From Oppiella nova (Eukaryota > Arthropoda > Arachnida > Sarcoptiformes > Oppiidae), in NCBI GenBank assembly GCA_905397405.1, contig CAJPVJ010000500.1, positions 1 to 24,125 of the forward strand: 24,125 nt of DNA, in the 5' to 3' direction. The notes beneath the pieces were generated by a model. The model worked only from the letters and a program-made list of their open reading frames with translations, had not been told where the DNA came from and made no database searches. Shown here in pieces: positions 9,217 to 19,963 of the stretch (position 1 is its first letter; every line of letters starts with the position of its first letter). The translations under genes and the position numbers were made by a program.

Positions 9217-10688
9217 CTCTCTCTCTCTCCACTTATAAGACAATACTTTCCTATCAATTAAAACACAATTTTATGGCATTTAATGAATAAATGACTCAAA
9301 GTATAACCACTGCTACAAACACAGTCTTACATATTAAATATGAGCATGGACATAAGAACTGATGTAAATACAATAAAGTATTGCCTAATAGATGTGCAAT
9401 TACATTTATAGTTATTTCATACTGATGCTCAAAAACAATATGTATAACTAACATCATAATAATTCATATAAATAAGTAGCTGTCTATCATATATAGCTAT
9501 CTTTCTTAGTAATCAAGCAACTCATTAAACACTTAACGAGTTTCTTGTTGTTAAAGATTGTCAAACATTATCTTTATTAGGGTTTTGCAGTAATTTATTC
9601 GTATTTTAATCATAATGTAGTCATTTGTATGTGAAATGTTATAGTTTCAGGAAACTGTGCAAACGTATGTTAAATAGTAAAAGTTTTATTATAAAATAGT
9701 AAACAATTCGTAATCAAATGGTCATTTTATTGAAAATAAAATATACAAAAATGTTTTTTATAATTCAGTTCTAAGCCTAATATTTAATAATAAATAACTT
9801 GAATATTTTAAACCTAATATCGCATATTAAACTCAACATGGTACAGTAATATTTCAATAAACTTTGTTAACATAACGTAAATTAATTTTTAACTTATAGT
9901 CAATTATAATTCTACACATAAACCGCTTATAGTGAACAACAAAATAATCATAACCACAACACCGGTATATAACTATGAAAGAACCCTGATTATACTGTAT
10001 TATACATAAACACAATCACCGCACCAGTAGTTCACTATAAGGCTTAACGTGCGGTCACTTCCTAATGGGCGGTCGCGTAAGACTCGAGTGTTCGCTGATT
10101 TCGTCAAAATCTTTGGCTTTCCTGTACTTCGGACGCATCGGCTCCGGGAATGACTGTGCGCTCAGACTCACCGACACCTTCCATAAGACAATGTACACGA
10201 TGTACGACCAGGTGGTGAACATTCCCAACACGTAAGCCAACAATCCGTACGCGAAATAGAAGTTCAACGAAAAGAGGACCTGTTTTGCCGACAAAATTAA
10301 CTCAAAATTTGTTCAAAATCTGGGATTAGTCCGTAATCCGTGTCCACTCACGTGACATAAGATGAAAAACATGAAAAACAAATGTCTTAAATGGCAATAA
10401 GTATTGACAAAACCGGTGCTGTTTGTGCCATAAAGCTGTTGGCGCCGGCAGTATATGATATGCGTTAAACAGATTGCGATCGGCATATGGAGTAACAATA
10501 GCTACCAAATGGAAAGGGATGTCAGATAATGAACAATCAACTAAAATATACAAACTCACGAATATAGAGCCCAATACGTAGGTAATACCTCCCGGCAGGT
10601 ACGAGCCATCAATAAGCATACCCCACACGAAACTGATGCCTATATAATCGTCTAAAACATAGCCCACAAACCACGGACCTAATGGACA
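9217..10688 (-). repeat. Inverted duplicate of 4018-5490 (TMEM62 3' end and spacer)
   Basis: On the minus strand this region reproduces TMEM62 from the end of intron 7 through the 3' flank to the GA repeat before A1. Identity is a few per cent short of perfect, with small indels. The distal end is cut by the assembly gap, so the true extent is unknown. With 4018-5490 it forms inverted arms around genes A1 and B1. The arrangement could be a real inverted duplication or a misjoined second haplotype. It provides the reference that exposes block 3 at 4146-4272. Confidence 0.9.
10055..10678 (-). pseudogene. TMEM62: Partial second TMEM62 copy, last three exons, truncated by gap
   Basis: Exons on the minus strand: 10678-10560, 10501-10352 and 10279-10055 (stop at 10055-10057). 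They are all intact, with GT donors at 10559 and 10351 and AG acceptors, and match exons 8-10 of the first copy. They encode the C-terminal membrane region (GPWFVGYVLDDYIGISFVWG, then the tail ending RPPIRK). The final exon shows only three differences from the first copy, all synonymous. The remaining exons would lie in the gap at 10689-11575, which is too short for the other seven exons at the first copy's spacing. The copy is therefore probably incomplete, though a full gene cannot be excluded if the gap length is arbitrary. Confidence 0.85.
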
Positions 10689-11575
10689 NNNNNNNNNNNN
10701 NNNNNNNNNNNNNNNNNNNNNNNNNNNNNNNNNNNNNNNNNNNNNNNNNNNNNNNNNNNNNNNNNNNNNNNNNNNNNNNNNNNNNNNNNNNNNNNNNNNN
10801 NNNNNNNNNNNNNNNNNNNNNNNNNNNNNNNNNNNNNNNNNNNNNNNNNNNNNNNNNNNNNNNNNNNNNNNNNNNNNNNNNNNNNNNNNNNNNNNNNNNN
10901 NNNNNNNNNNNNNNNNNNNNNNNNNNNNNNNNNNNNNNNNNNNNNNNNNNNNNNNNNNNNNNNNNNNNNNNNNNNNNNNNNNNNNNNNNNNNNNNNNNNN
11001 NNNNNNNNNNNNNNNNNNNNNNNNNNNNNNNNNNNNNNNNNNNNNNNNNNNNNNNNNNNNNNNNNNNNNNNNNNNNNNNNNNNNNNNNNNNNNNNNNNNN
11101 NNNNNNNNNNNNNNNNNNNNNNNNNNNNNNNNNNNNNNNNNNNNNNNNNNNNNNNNNNNNNNNNNNNNNNNNNNNNNNNNNNNNNNNNNNNNNNNNNNNN
11201 NNNNNNNNNNNNNNNNNNNNNNNNNNNNNNNNNNNNNNNNNNNNNNNNNNNNNNNNNNNNNNNNNNNNNNNNNNNNNNNNNNNNNNNNNNNNNNNNNNNN
11301 NNNNNNNNNNNNNNNNNNNNNNNNNNNNNNNNNNNNNNNNNNNNNNNNNNNNNNNNNNNNNNNNNNNNNNNNNNNNNNNNNNNNNNNNNNNNNNNNNNNN
11401 NNNNNNNNNNNNNNNNNNNNNNNNNNNNNNNNNNNNNNNNNNNNNNNNNNNNNNNNNNNNNNNNNNNNNNNNNNNNNNNNNNNNNNNNNNNNNNNNNNNN
11501 NNNNNNNNNNNNNNNNNNNNNNNNNNNNNNNNNNNNNNNNNNNNNNNNNNNNNNNNNNNNNNNNNNNNNNNNNNN
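10689..11575. other. Assembly gap (887 N)
   Basis: A run of unknown bases between the truncated inverted TMEM62 copy and the truncated A2 gene. Two duplicated segments of opposite orientation meet here, so it is a likely misassembly or collapsed-repeat point. Confidence 0.99.
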
Positions 11576-12370
11576 AATTTGACGTGGATCAATCTATTTT
11601 GCGACATACGAGACGTACGTCCGGCGTATATATTAAGTGATGATATGAATGAGGTTTTGTTAAAAAGGTTACAATTTCTCGGCTTTGAATACAAGAAGGA
11701 AGACATGAATACTATTGAAATAATTGTGCAAAAGTATAGACGAATCGGTAGTTTAAAAGCAATTCACGTAACCGTCGATAAAACATGCGATGAGATGGCC
11801 ATTGATGTACTGATGACTAGTTTGTCACAAATGCAGTCATTAATTGATTTACAGATTTATTGCTTTCACCCATCAGTTAGTGATTTAATAGTGAATCGAT
11901 TGAAACAAATCACTCGTGTTTACAGAAAACTTAAGATTTTAACCATTATTTTGATTTTTGATTCAATGGACACGTTTACCCAATTGTTACACACAATTAA
12001 CACAAACTTTAAGCATATTAAAAGTTTGCAAATCGCTGCATATCTGCCGCAAACATATGAATTAATATGTGAATCGCTGAATGGATTGAAACGATTGACA
12101 CATTTGTTAATTCAAGATGAAAATAATCACATATATAATCAACAATTTGTGACAAATATTGACAAACATTTACCGAGACTTCAATCCATAAGTCTTAACC
12201 GTTTCGTAATAACCGATAGTGTATTGCATTCATTAGCAAAACTGCCTAAAATACAATGCATTCAACTTTATTGCGACAGTAGTTGCCCACAGTATACCCA
12301 ACAAGGAATTAATGAATGCCTTGCTAATTGTCCTAAGCTTAGGAAATTGACCATTAATTGTGTGGGCTAA
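11576..12370 (+). CDS. F-box/LRR-like protein A2, 5' end lost in gap
   Basis: The remaining 264 residues correspond to the C-terminal 60% of A1, beginning NLTWINLFCDIRDVR and ending KLTINCVG. The F-box would lie in the gap. The frame is intact. Most of the gene is nearly identical to A1. In the stretch at about 11998-12085, however, A2 carries B-like residues (NTNF, then LPQTYELICESLNG; A1 has HTHF and LPQKYEVMSESLNG), which suggests gene conversion or that A1 is the derived copy. The function is inferred as for A1. Confidence 0.85.
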   Translation, partial: NLTWINLFCDIRDVRPAYILSDDMNEVLLKRLQFLGFEYKKEDMNTIEIIVQKYRRIGSLKAIHVTVDKTCDEMAIDVLMTSLSQMQSLIDLQIYCFHPSVSDLIVNRLKQITRVYRKLKILTIILIFDSMDTFTQLLHTINTNFKHIKSLQIAAYLPQTYELICESLNGLKRLTHLLIQDENNHIYNQQFVTNIDKHLPRLQSISLNRFVITDSVLHSLAKLPKIQCIQLYCDSSCPQYTQQGINECLANCPKLRKLTINCVG

Positions 12371-13158
12371 TTATTATTAGTTATATACCTGTTTATAAAT
12401 AAATAAAATTAATAAATGAATTTCTAGTTTAAACAAAAATTTTCATTTCATACAAAACTGGAATACAAATATAAGTGTCTAAAGTATATCGACCATGTTA
12501 ACTCTAGAATATTCTGTATAATGGGATTTAATCTAATAATTTAGCATTAATATCGATTAATTTATGAAAAATAATATTATGTATTGTAGTATTTTAAGGG
12601 TTTTCTATTGTAGTTATACAATAATATACCGCCGGTTGTGGTTATAATTACAGTACTTTATTGTTCACTATAAGCGGTTTATGTGTAGAATTATAATTGA
12701 CTATAAAAACATTTTTGTATATTTTATTTTCAATGAAATGACCATTTGATTGTCTTAAATTACCCCGGAAATTAACTCCGGAAACTTATGATAATTATTA
12801 GTATCACTGAAATGCAATGAATATATGATTAAATTATAAATTTCAGTAAAAACTTTAACCATGTTAAATACAGTACAGTATTTGCATTATGAGGTTACTA
12901 CACAGTTCATGTGGGCAAAAATGTCCATTATTTGTAACATGGTATTTGAATGTTATGTAATGCAATGTTATGTAATGCAATGTTATGTAATGCAATGTTA
13001 TGTAATGCAATACTTTAGGGCAGTTACATAACAGATGCCATATGTATGTGTGCTTTGCAGACAGTGTTAGCATTTCATGGCATAAGTCTTTAATTGACAT
13101 TTATGTCCATTTATTGTCTCATAAGAGGAGAGGAATGACCACAAGAGGTAGTCATACA
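12371..13158 (+). other. Spacer A2-B2 with flank module
   Basis: Counterpart of 6785-7544, a few per cent diverged. AATAAA signals follow A2 near 12401. The flank module lies at about 12627-12706 and the four-unit 15-base repeat at 12951-13010. No coding frame is convincing; the part from 13042 is presumed 5' UTR of B2. Confidence 0.6.
12951..13010 (+). repeat. Tandem repeat, 4 exact copies of 15 bp
   Basis: Four perfect units of TGTTATGTAATGCAA. The paralogous spacer has one unit (7382-7396), so the array expanded after the A/B pair was duplicated. It lies about 150 bases upstream of the B2 start codon. Confidence 0.97.
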
Positions 13159-14418
13159 ATGAATGTCACGAACGTCTATCGCAACGACTCTTTGGACCGA
13201 TTCGGTGATGATTTGTGTCAACACTTATTGTCTTATCTCGAACTCGAAGACCGGTTCCGATGTGAATGTGTGTCCAAACAGTGGCAGCGATTGATATATA
13301 AGACACAAACAGCTCTTATTGTGGACTCAAAGTGTAAACTATTAATGAGTGACAAAACGTTTGAATTAATTGTGAGAAAGTGTGCAAACATTACAAAAAT
13401 TGATTATGACTTGGATTCACATATGTTTAATAACTCGATGTTTGAGTCAATCATCAGATATTGCCATCATTTGAGTGATATGTGTGTCAACCAGGACACC
13501 GATATAAGCGCGCAAACATTGACTAACTTTTTCGCAAAGTTTGCCAAACAATTAAAGTCATTCATGGACTCCGAGTGGGAAAGCAATGTTAACAAGCAAC
13601 TGTTCGTCACGAGCCTGAAGTTATGCACGAATTTGTCGCAACTTCATTTGTTTTGCGACCAAGATGATATACATTTGTCGTATGTGTTAAGTGGTGATAG
13701 GAATGTGGTGTTGTTTCCGAGATTACAAACTCTTCGCTTTGAATACATGAAGGAAGACGTGAATAGCATTGAAGACGTTGTGAGAAATTACAGCAAAAGT
13801 TTGAAAACAATTGAAGTGTATATCGGTTGGGATTGCGATGAGAAAGAAATTGATGTACTGATGACTGGTTTGTCACAAATGCGAGAATTAATAGATTTGG
13901 AGATTATTTGCTTTTATAATCCATTGCTAAGTGACTTAATAGTGAAACAATTGAAACAAATCGGTACTAATTGTGTGAAAATGAAAAGATTTGCCACTTA
14001 TTTCAAGTGTAATTCAAATGATACATGTAGTCTGTTAATGCATACAATTAATACAAACTTTAAACAATTAAAACGATTGGAAGTGAATGTAAATCTGCCG
14101 CAAAACTATGAATTAATGTGTGAATCGCTGAATGGTATGAAACGATTGACTCATTTAACACTCTCTAATGATTACAATAAAATATGCAATGAATTGTTTT
14201 TATTAAATATTGACAAACATTCACCGAGACTTCAATACATAAGTCTTAATCGTTTAATAATTACGGACAAAGTATTGCATTCATTGGCAAAACTCAAGAA
14301 AATACAATTTATTAAACTCTACAAAATTAATTGCATACAAAGTACCCAAATAGGCATCGATGAATGCCATAAACATTGCCCTAAACTTACGAAACTGGCC
14401 ATTGATTGTGTGGACTAA
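13159..14418 (+). CDS. F-box/LRR-like protein B2
   Basis: This intronless gene encodes 419 residues and is collinear with B1, with about 13 amino-acid differences. The F-box is unchanged and the LRR part is slightly varied (for example CDEKEIDVLM against CDEKGIQVLM in B1, and CPKLTKLAI against CPKLRKLAI). The role as an SCF adaptor is inferred from the family. The start is by alignment with A1; an in-frame ATG at 13042 would add 39 residues. An AATAAA lies near 14459. The frame is fully open, so it is a candidate functional paralogue rather than a decayed copy. Confidence 0.87.
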   Translation: MNVTNVYRNDSLDRFGDDLCQHLLSYLELEDRFRCECVSKQWQRLIYKTQTALIVDSKCKLLMSDKTFELIVRKCANITKIDYDLDSHMFNNSMFESIIRYCHHLSDMCVNQDTDISAQTLTNFFAKFAKQLKSFMDSEWESNVNKQLFVTSLKLCTNLSQLHLFCDQDDIHLSYVLSGDRNVVLFPRLQTLRFEYMKEDVNSIEDVVRNYSKSLKTIEVYIGWDCDEKEIDVLMTGLSQMRELIDLEIICFYNPLLSDLIVKQLKQIGTNCVKMKRFATYFKCNSNDTCSLLMHTINTNFKQLKRLEVNVNLPQNYELMCESLNGMKRLTHLTLSNDYNKICNELFLLNIDKHSPRLQYISLNRLIITDKVLHSLAKLKKIQFIKLYKINCIQSTQIGIDECHKHCPKLTKLAIDCVD

Positions 14419-15042
14419 TTGCTATGAGTTATAATTTATAAACTTACTGTATATGTCAATAAATAAAATATATGAATTTCTAGTTTAAATAAAAATTTTC
14501 ATTTCATACAAAACAGGAATTGCGTTCAAGTATAACTTTCTACAGTATATTGACCATGTTAACTTACAGAATATTCTGTTTATGGGGGGTTAATCTAATA
14601 ATTTAGTATTAATTTCAATTAATTTATAAAAATAATACCGGTAATATTATTTTATATAACATGCACTATTTCAAGGGTTTTCTATTGTAGTTATACAGTA
14701 TACCGGTGTTGTGGTTATAATTACCTTGTTGTTCACTATAAGCGGTTTAGACTTATGTATAGAATTATAAATTATAATTGACTATAAATTTAATTAACGC
14801 TTTAATTAATTTAATCTAGTTTATGTTTTGTTAACCAAGTTTATTGAAATATTACCGTATGTTATTTTAAAAGTGACTTGAATAAAAGATGATTCAAAAG
14901 TTTTGTTTTGTTGTGATTCTCACACTTCTTGTATCCATGGATTCAATTATTGTATCCTTTATATGATATCCTATGCCATAGTGAAGGCAAAGCACAGAAA
15001 TATTTACTGTCAACACATCCCTCACATGTGACCACAGAGACC
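14419..15042 (+). other. B2 3' flank and CC2D2A upstream region
   Basis: AT-rich. The B2-type flank is followed by the flank module at about 14702-14787. It then continues (GTTTATTGAAATATTAC at about 14839) like the far part of the TMEM62 flank at 4841-4857. This suggests that the F-box genes expanded inside what was once one TMEM62-CC2D2A spacer. The frame of CC2D2A is open leftward to 14929, but no in-frame ATG occurs before 15043. Confidence 0.55.
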
Positions 15043-18000
15043 ATGGATTCACAGGAATTAACATTTTCTGAGGCCTACAGAAACAAACTCCGGAATCGAC
15101 TGAAATCAGCGAAAATCCGCACAAAACAGAAGTTCAGCGCAAAGGAGGCGCTCGAGACCCACGACAACGAATTGAGGCGTGAGATCGAGACTCATCTGAA
15201 CGCCAGAAACCAATGGAAACAACAGATATCCCAAGAGTTGAGCGCAGAGTTCATCGAAAACAGCGCCTCCAGAGAGGAGTCCGAAGAGTTCTTCTTCGGA
15301 ACCGATGTGTCGATCGAGGGATCAAATACTGAGCCGAAGACGGAGCCAAAGAGCGAGACATCGCCTAAAAGAGTGGGAGAAGAAGCGATTGACATCGAGG
15401 GCCAGGACTCGCGGCCACTGGTTATCGATATGTTTAGTTCCACTCATAACTGGAAGTTCTTTGACAGAAACGAATCGGTGGTTAAGTCGAGGAAAGATCG
15501 GATTAGAGATGAGATGAAGTTTCTGTACATACCGTCCGATAAGGGGCTGGAAGTGATGGATGAGTTGGCGGCTCATCAAGAGTTGGATTCGTTGAACAAA
15601 ATCAACGAAAATATTTCGGCGAAGAATTTGATGAAAATTAAGAACCGATTGATTGGCGAAGGATTGAGAGACAAGTTTTTGGACACAAACGCGTGTTTTC
15701 TTGAGAATAACGATAGGATTGAGATTAAAAACTCTATATATTTTGATCCCCAGTTGGGTTCAGACAAAGAACTTATCACTGAATCCAAGCCAACTGTCCG
15801 CTCGTTTCGGGAGATAATTATGCAGTGGTTTAGAGGCGAAGAAAACAGCGATTTTCTGGTCGACGGAAGAGTAGCTGCGAGTAATCGACTCAAAGAGCGG
15901 AGGTTTTCGCAGAGTTTAGGCACTCTTAGTGTTGAAGAATTGGATCAATTGATGCAACAGTTGAAGGTTCAGGAGTCGGTTGAACCCAACAATTCGGTGC
16001 TAATCAATCGCATCGAGACGTACAGACAGGCCATCAATGGCTCGTCAGCGACTGATTCGGCGAAGATCTCGGCCAAAGAGCTCGAGTTCGCCACCGATGA
16101 GGACATCGACAACAACCGGCGCTTCCGTTTACTGCGCGCGCGATGGGAAGGAGTGCTGCCATTCAGAAACTACCGGTTCGTACCGCTCAACGAGAAGGAG
16201 ATACCGGCGGATCTGTTTGAGGATAAGCCGAAGATTCAGAGCTCATCGAGTACTAAACAACAGTTTGAAGACAAACGCGAGGCTGCCATCGATATGCTGA
16301 CAAAAGTGGGCCAACAGCTGATTAAACAGTCGAGCGGTACGGCTGACAGACCCCGTACTCTGGAGGATATGGTGGTCGAGGAGGATGTGCTCGGATTCAG
16401 GTTTGTGTTCAATTATCACCAAAATGTCATAAATTAATTGATTTTTTTCAGTGCCATTGGGTTTACACTCATACAACCGGTGGGTCAGCAACAGAGACCA
16501 TTGAATCCGCAGCGAAAGGAGCGCAAGAAGATAGCAATCAATTTGATGAGCAATTCTGAGATTAAGATTGTCATCACAATTATGCACGGCTTGAATGTGC
16601 CCGTCCGCAAGAAGGACACCGTCAGCACCAGTTATGGTGGCAGTGGAGGAGATAATAGTGGGTTTTCGACTTCCTATGCCGTTAATTGTATGTATTATTA
16701 AGGTTTGATTTTTTGATAGGCTTTCCCTACGAGTGCAAAGTGTGTCCATTCGTTGAGGCGGTGTTTCAACGAGAATCTGCCCGAACCAACACCGCTGAGG
16801 GCACTAAACCCACGTGGAATGAGACACTTTCCCTGAAGTTCAAGTAATACGAGAATATTCTTGAAATTCTGTACGAAAATTATTAATAATTTGTGTGAAA
16901 CTGTGTTTTAGAGCTCCAGAAGGCGATAGTTTGACATCAAGTTTGGCCAAAATAACTGATTGTATTTATTTGAATCTCTTCGATGAGGTGGTGCTCGACT
17001 CGGATGAGACAATTACTAGCGATGGCCAGAAAGTGATACACAAGCGAACAGAGCGCCGGTGGTTGGGCTCACTTAAGATACCATTTTCTACACTGTATCT
17101 CAACTCTAAAATTGAAGGTTTGATTGAAAATTGAATTATGTTTTAAAATCTAATGAGAATTAATGTCTCACTCGAAGGCACATTCAGTTTAAGCACACCA
17201 TTGCTTCTGTTGGGCTATGAATACGACACCAAAAACTATCTGTTGGGCGCCGACACCACTGCTAAAGACTCGTCCAAACAGACATACCTAACGCTATTTG
17301 TGACAGTCGACCCGTCCCTACAACTGCCCGAACCGCTGGTCATAAAAGTAAGTCAAACATCCATTATGGGAACAAATATAATGATAATTTTCTTACCATT
17401 CAAAAAAGTGCGATACAATAGAGAGCGACTCATTGAACATTTACGCCAAGAAGTGGCAAAACAAACTCAAACAGGAGTTCCCCACCAGAAATGTCAAGAC
17501 ACTGGCCGTTACCATGGAGGCCAAGTCGGTGCTCGTGTGCCGATACTTGCATCCACTTAAACCGCCCGAAGACTTTTTGGTCAACTTTAACGTCACGGCA
17601 GATATAATGCAACGCTTGGCTCGGTTTGTGTCACTCATACCGGAGCTGCCCGACAGCGTAGCCCTTCCCGGCGTTTGCGACATTTGGTGCACTTGTGACC
17701 AGTTCTTAGACATGTTGTTAGGCGGCGAAGAGGAACACGCGGTCCTTCTCTGCAATTACTTCCTATACCTCGAGAAAAGGGCCGCCATTTTGCTGGGCTA
17801 TGGCATACCGGAGGGCTCCACGGCTTACGTAATTGTCTTTGAGTACGGCAGAGATCCCATTGTCTTCAACGCCTCCACTGGCGAACAGTTTAGTGTCAGA
17901 GATAGTTATCTGCCGTTGACTTCAATCGGTTGTGTTATAACACAGGAAAATGTAATGAGAGAAAAGTTTTTAAAGTAATGATTAGTTTATAATAAAATTA

Positions 18001-18732
18001 TTTTTAATTTATTTGTGGATCAGATTTACGCAAATATCTCGAAATCAGATCATCCGAATCGTCTGAATTATGACATCAGTAAGAGCTCCGATTGGCGACC
18101 TTTTTTCGGCAAACAGTATCCAATGCCACCGATTGTCAGCATTCAGGTTAGACACCCGGACACACCTGTCTCTTGAAAACACAAAAATATTTATGTATAT
18201 TAATGGTATACTGATAGCCGGGATCCTTGACATACACGTCCAGCGACTTCGACAACGCGATGAAACTTCAGGAGAAACTGGACAGACATCTGAGGGAGTC
18301 GTTCATGCGATGGCGCAAACGGAACCGCACTTTCTTTAACCGACACGTGATTCAGTCCATTAAGAAAATGCTGCCCCGACTGGAGAGCGCCGGCAAAGTG
18401 CAGGTCAATGATCTCATACAAGAACTACACGACGTCTTCGTCCTACACGAGGTATATGTCGAGCTGTCTGCCCACTTGATGGCCGATTAAGGGCCGGTAG
18501 TTATCGATAGTTAAACTTTTGTTTGTATTGATGGGTGCGACAGATGACTGGTTTCCCGTTGAATATGCCGTACAATGACTTCGCGTCCATCACTGAAGCC
18601 GTGTTCGCCACTGGAGTCCATTTGGCTGAGGATAAGAGAGTGGAGTTCGCGCTCACAGTCTATGTCCACCCCTACCCGTCCAGTATATTCTCGGTGTGGG
18701 TATACGTGGCCGCACTCACCAGGCATTCATAG
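15043..18732 (+). CDS. CC2D2A: CC2D2A-like ciliary transition-zone protein, 9 exons
   Basis: Exons: 15043-16400, 16452-16687, 16720-16843, 16912-17117, 17178-17347, 17409-17951, 18024-18146, 18218-18451, 18544-18732. All phases agree, giving 1060 residues. Seen: a charged, helix-prone N-terminus; LRARWEGVLPFRNYRFVPL; PLNPQRKERKK leading into a C2 domain (about 485-680, with CPFVEAVFQR, PTWNETL, IYLNLFDEV, RRWLGSLKIPFST); then the transglutaminase-like region (RYLHPLKPPEDF, ARFVSLIPELPD, CDQFLDMLLGGEEEHAVLLC, GIPEGSTAYV); and a conserved end (GFPLNMPY, VYVHPYPSSIFSVWVYVA). By family it is part of the MKS/B9 complex at the base of cilia, and the peptidase-like fold is thought inactive. It is about 550 residues shorter than human at the N-terminus, so an unseen 5' exon is possible. 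AATAAA lies at 18823-18828. Confidence 0.95.
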
Positions 18733-19963
18733 GTCTAAAAATTGACTGGACATACATTTTGATATTAATTTTGTGTGAAAACTTATACAACTTTATGACT
18801 TATACATTGTGTAAAATAATTAAATAAAAGTTTTTATATTAAAATTATCCATAAAAGTGGGAACTCTATGGTGAGGAACTGACAGTTATTTAAGTGATTA
18901 TAAGTATTCAACAAAACTTTCAGAAAACTCTGAATATTTCCTGTTTTGGCTAAAAAGCTGTGTACAGTATTTATTTAACTTAATAATAATATTTATTTGT
19001 CGCCAAAATAAATATTTGACTAAAAGTTTTGTTTGAAAAACACGAGAGATAATAGAAATACGAAAATAAGTGAATATATTCTCGAAAGTAATAAACAAGA
19101 ATTGATTTATACTTATTTACCACTAAAAAACCTTTGAAACCTTAAAGGTATAGGTAGTGATAAACAGGTACATTTAGGTGGAAAAATAGTTGTGTTTTTA
19201 AATGAACGGAATAATAATTATTGCCAAATAGACAATAATTTATTAAATAATATTTATAACAAAAAATATATCATGATATAACTAATAGTATAAGTATTGA
19301 AGTGTTTATTAGAAAAAGTTGCTATCTAGAGCTATTTGGCTGTAAATAAGTTGTAGTAATAATAAAATTGCTATAGTTTCACAATTTCTACTGTTATTTA
19401 CAACTGTGAGACTGATTGTCGAGAGAAATCCCATTAACTAATGTAGACTTTGACTGCAAGTGTTTGTCGATAATAGCGAAAGTCTCCTCAAAGTCTGCAC
19501 ATTTGGTGGGCTTTACGTCAAAAGTGTTTTTCAATGAGTATTGTCATTGAGAGTGTAAACTGTGTGAAACCCTATACCCAACCCAAACCAGTGATATCTT
19601 TTTTGCATAAAAACTTTTTTGTGTTGATAACCATCAGCAGTGGTGACTGGTTTCCAGAGACAGATAAAGACTTTTCTCTATACAAAACTCATTGCTGTAC
19701 TTCACGTCCAATTAAAAGTTGTTTCCAGAGTTAAACACATTTGTCGTTACTATCGATTTGTTGTGCACTTTATATTTCCCTCATTTTATCCCACAGTATA
19801 TAAGAGACTGAAAAGTTGTCATTTGTTTTACTGTTATTTGAGAAACCACTCGTTGAATGCCTTAAATCCGATTACTTTTTGTTAATTAATTTAACGTTTT
19901 ATTAAATGAGAAAAAAGTTATATCAGTTTGAATTATAATTAATAATTAACTATACTAGCAAAC
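18733..19963. other. Intergenic region CC2D2A-ECH1
   Basis: AATAAA at 18823-18828 ends CC2D2A. The first 650 bases are very AT-rich. From about 19400 to 19860 composition is more mixed, with short ATCGAT-containing stretches (for example near 19752), so the ECH1 promoter is probably there. Open frames are short and not protein-like. No RNA gene is seen. Confidence 0.45.

Noticed and set aside
10609-12370. Long open frames spanning the N run on both strands
   Set aside because: They exist only because unknown bases contain no stops. Only the F-box part from 11576 and the TMEM62 exons are real.
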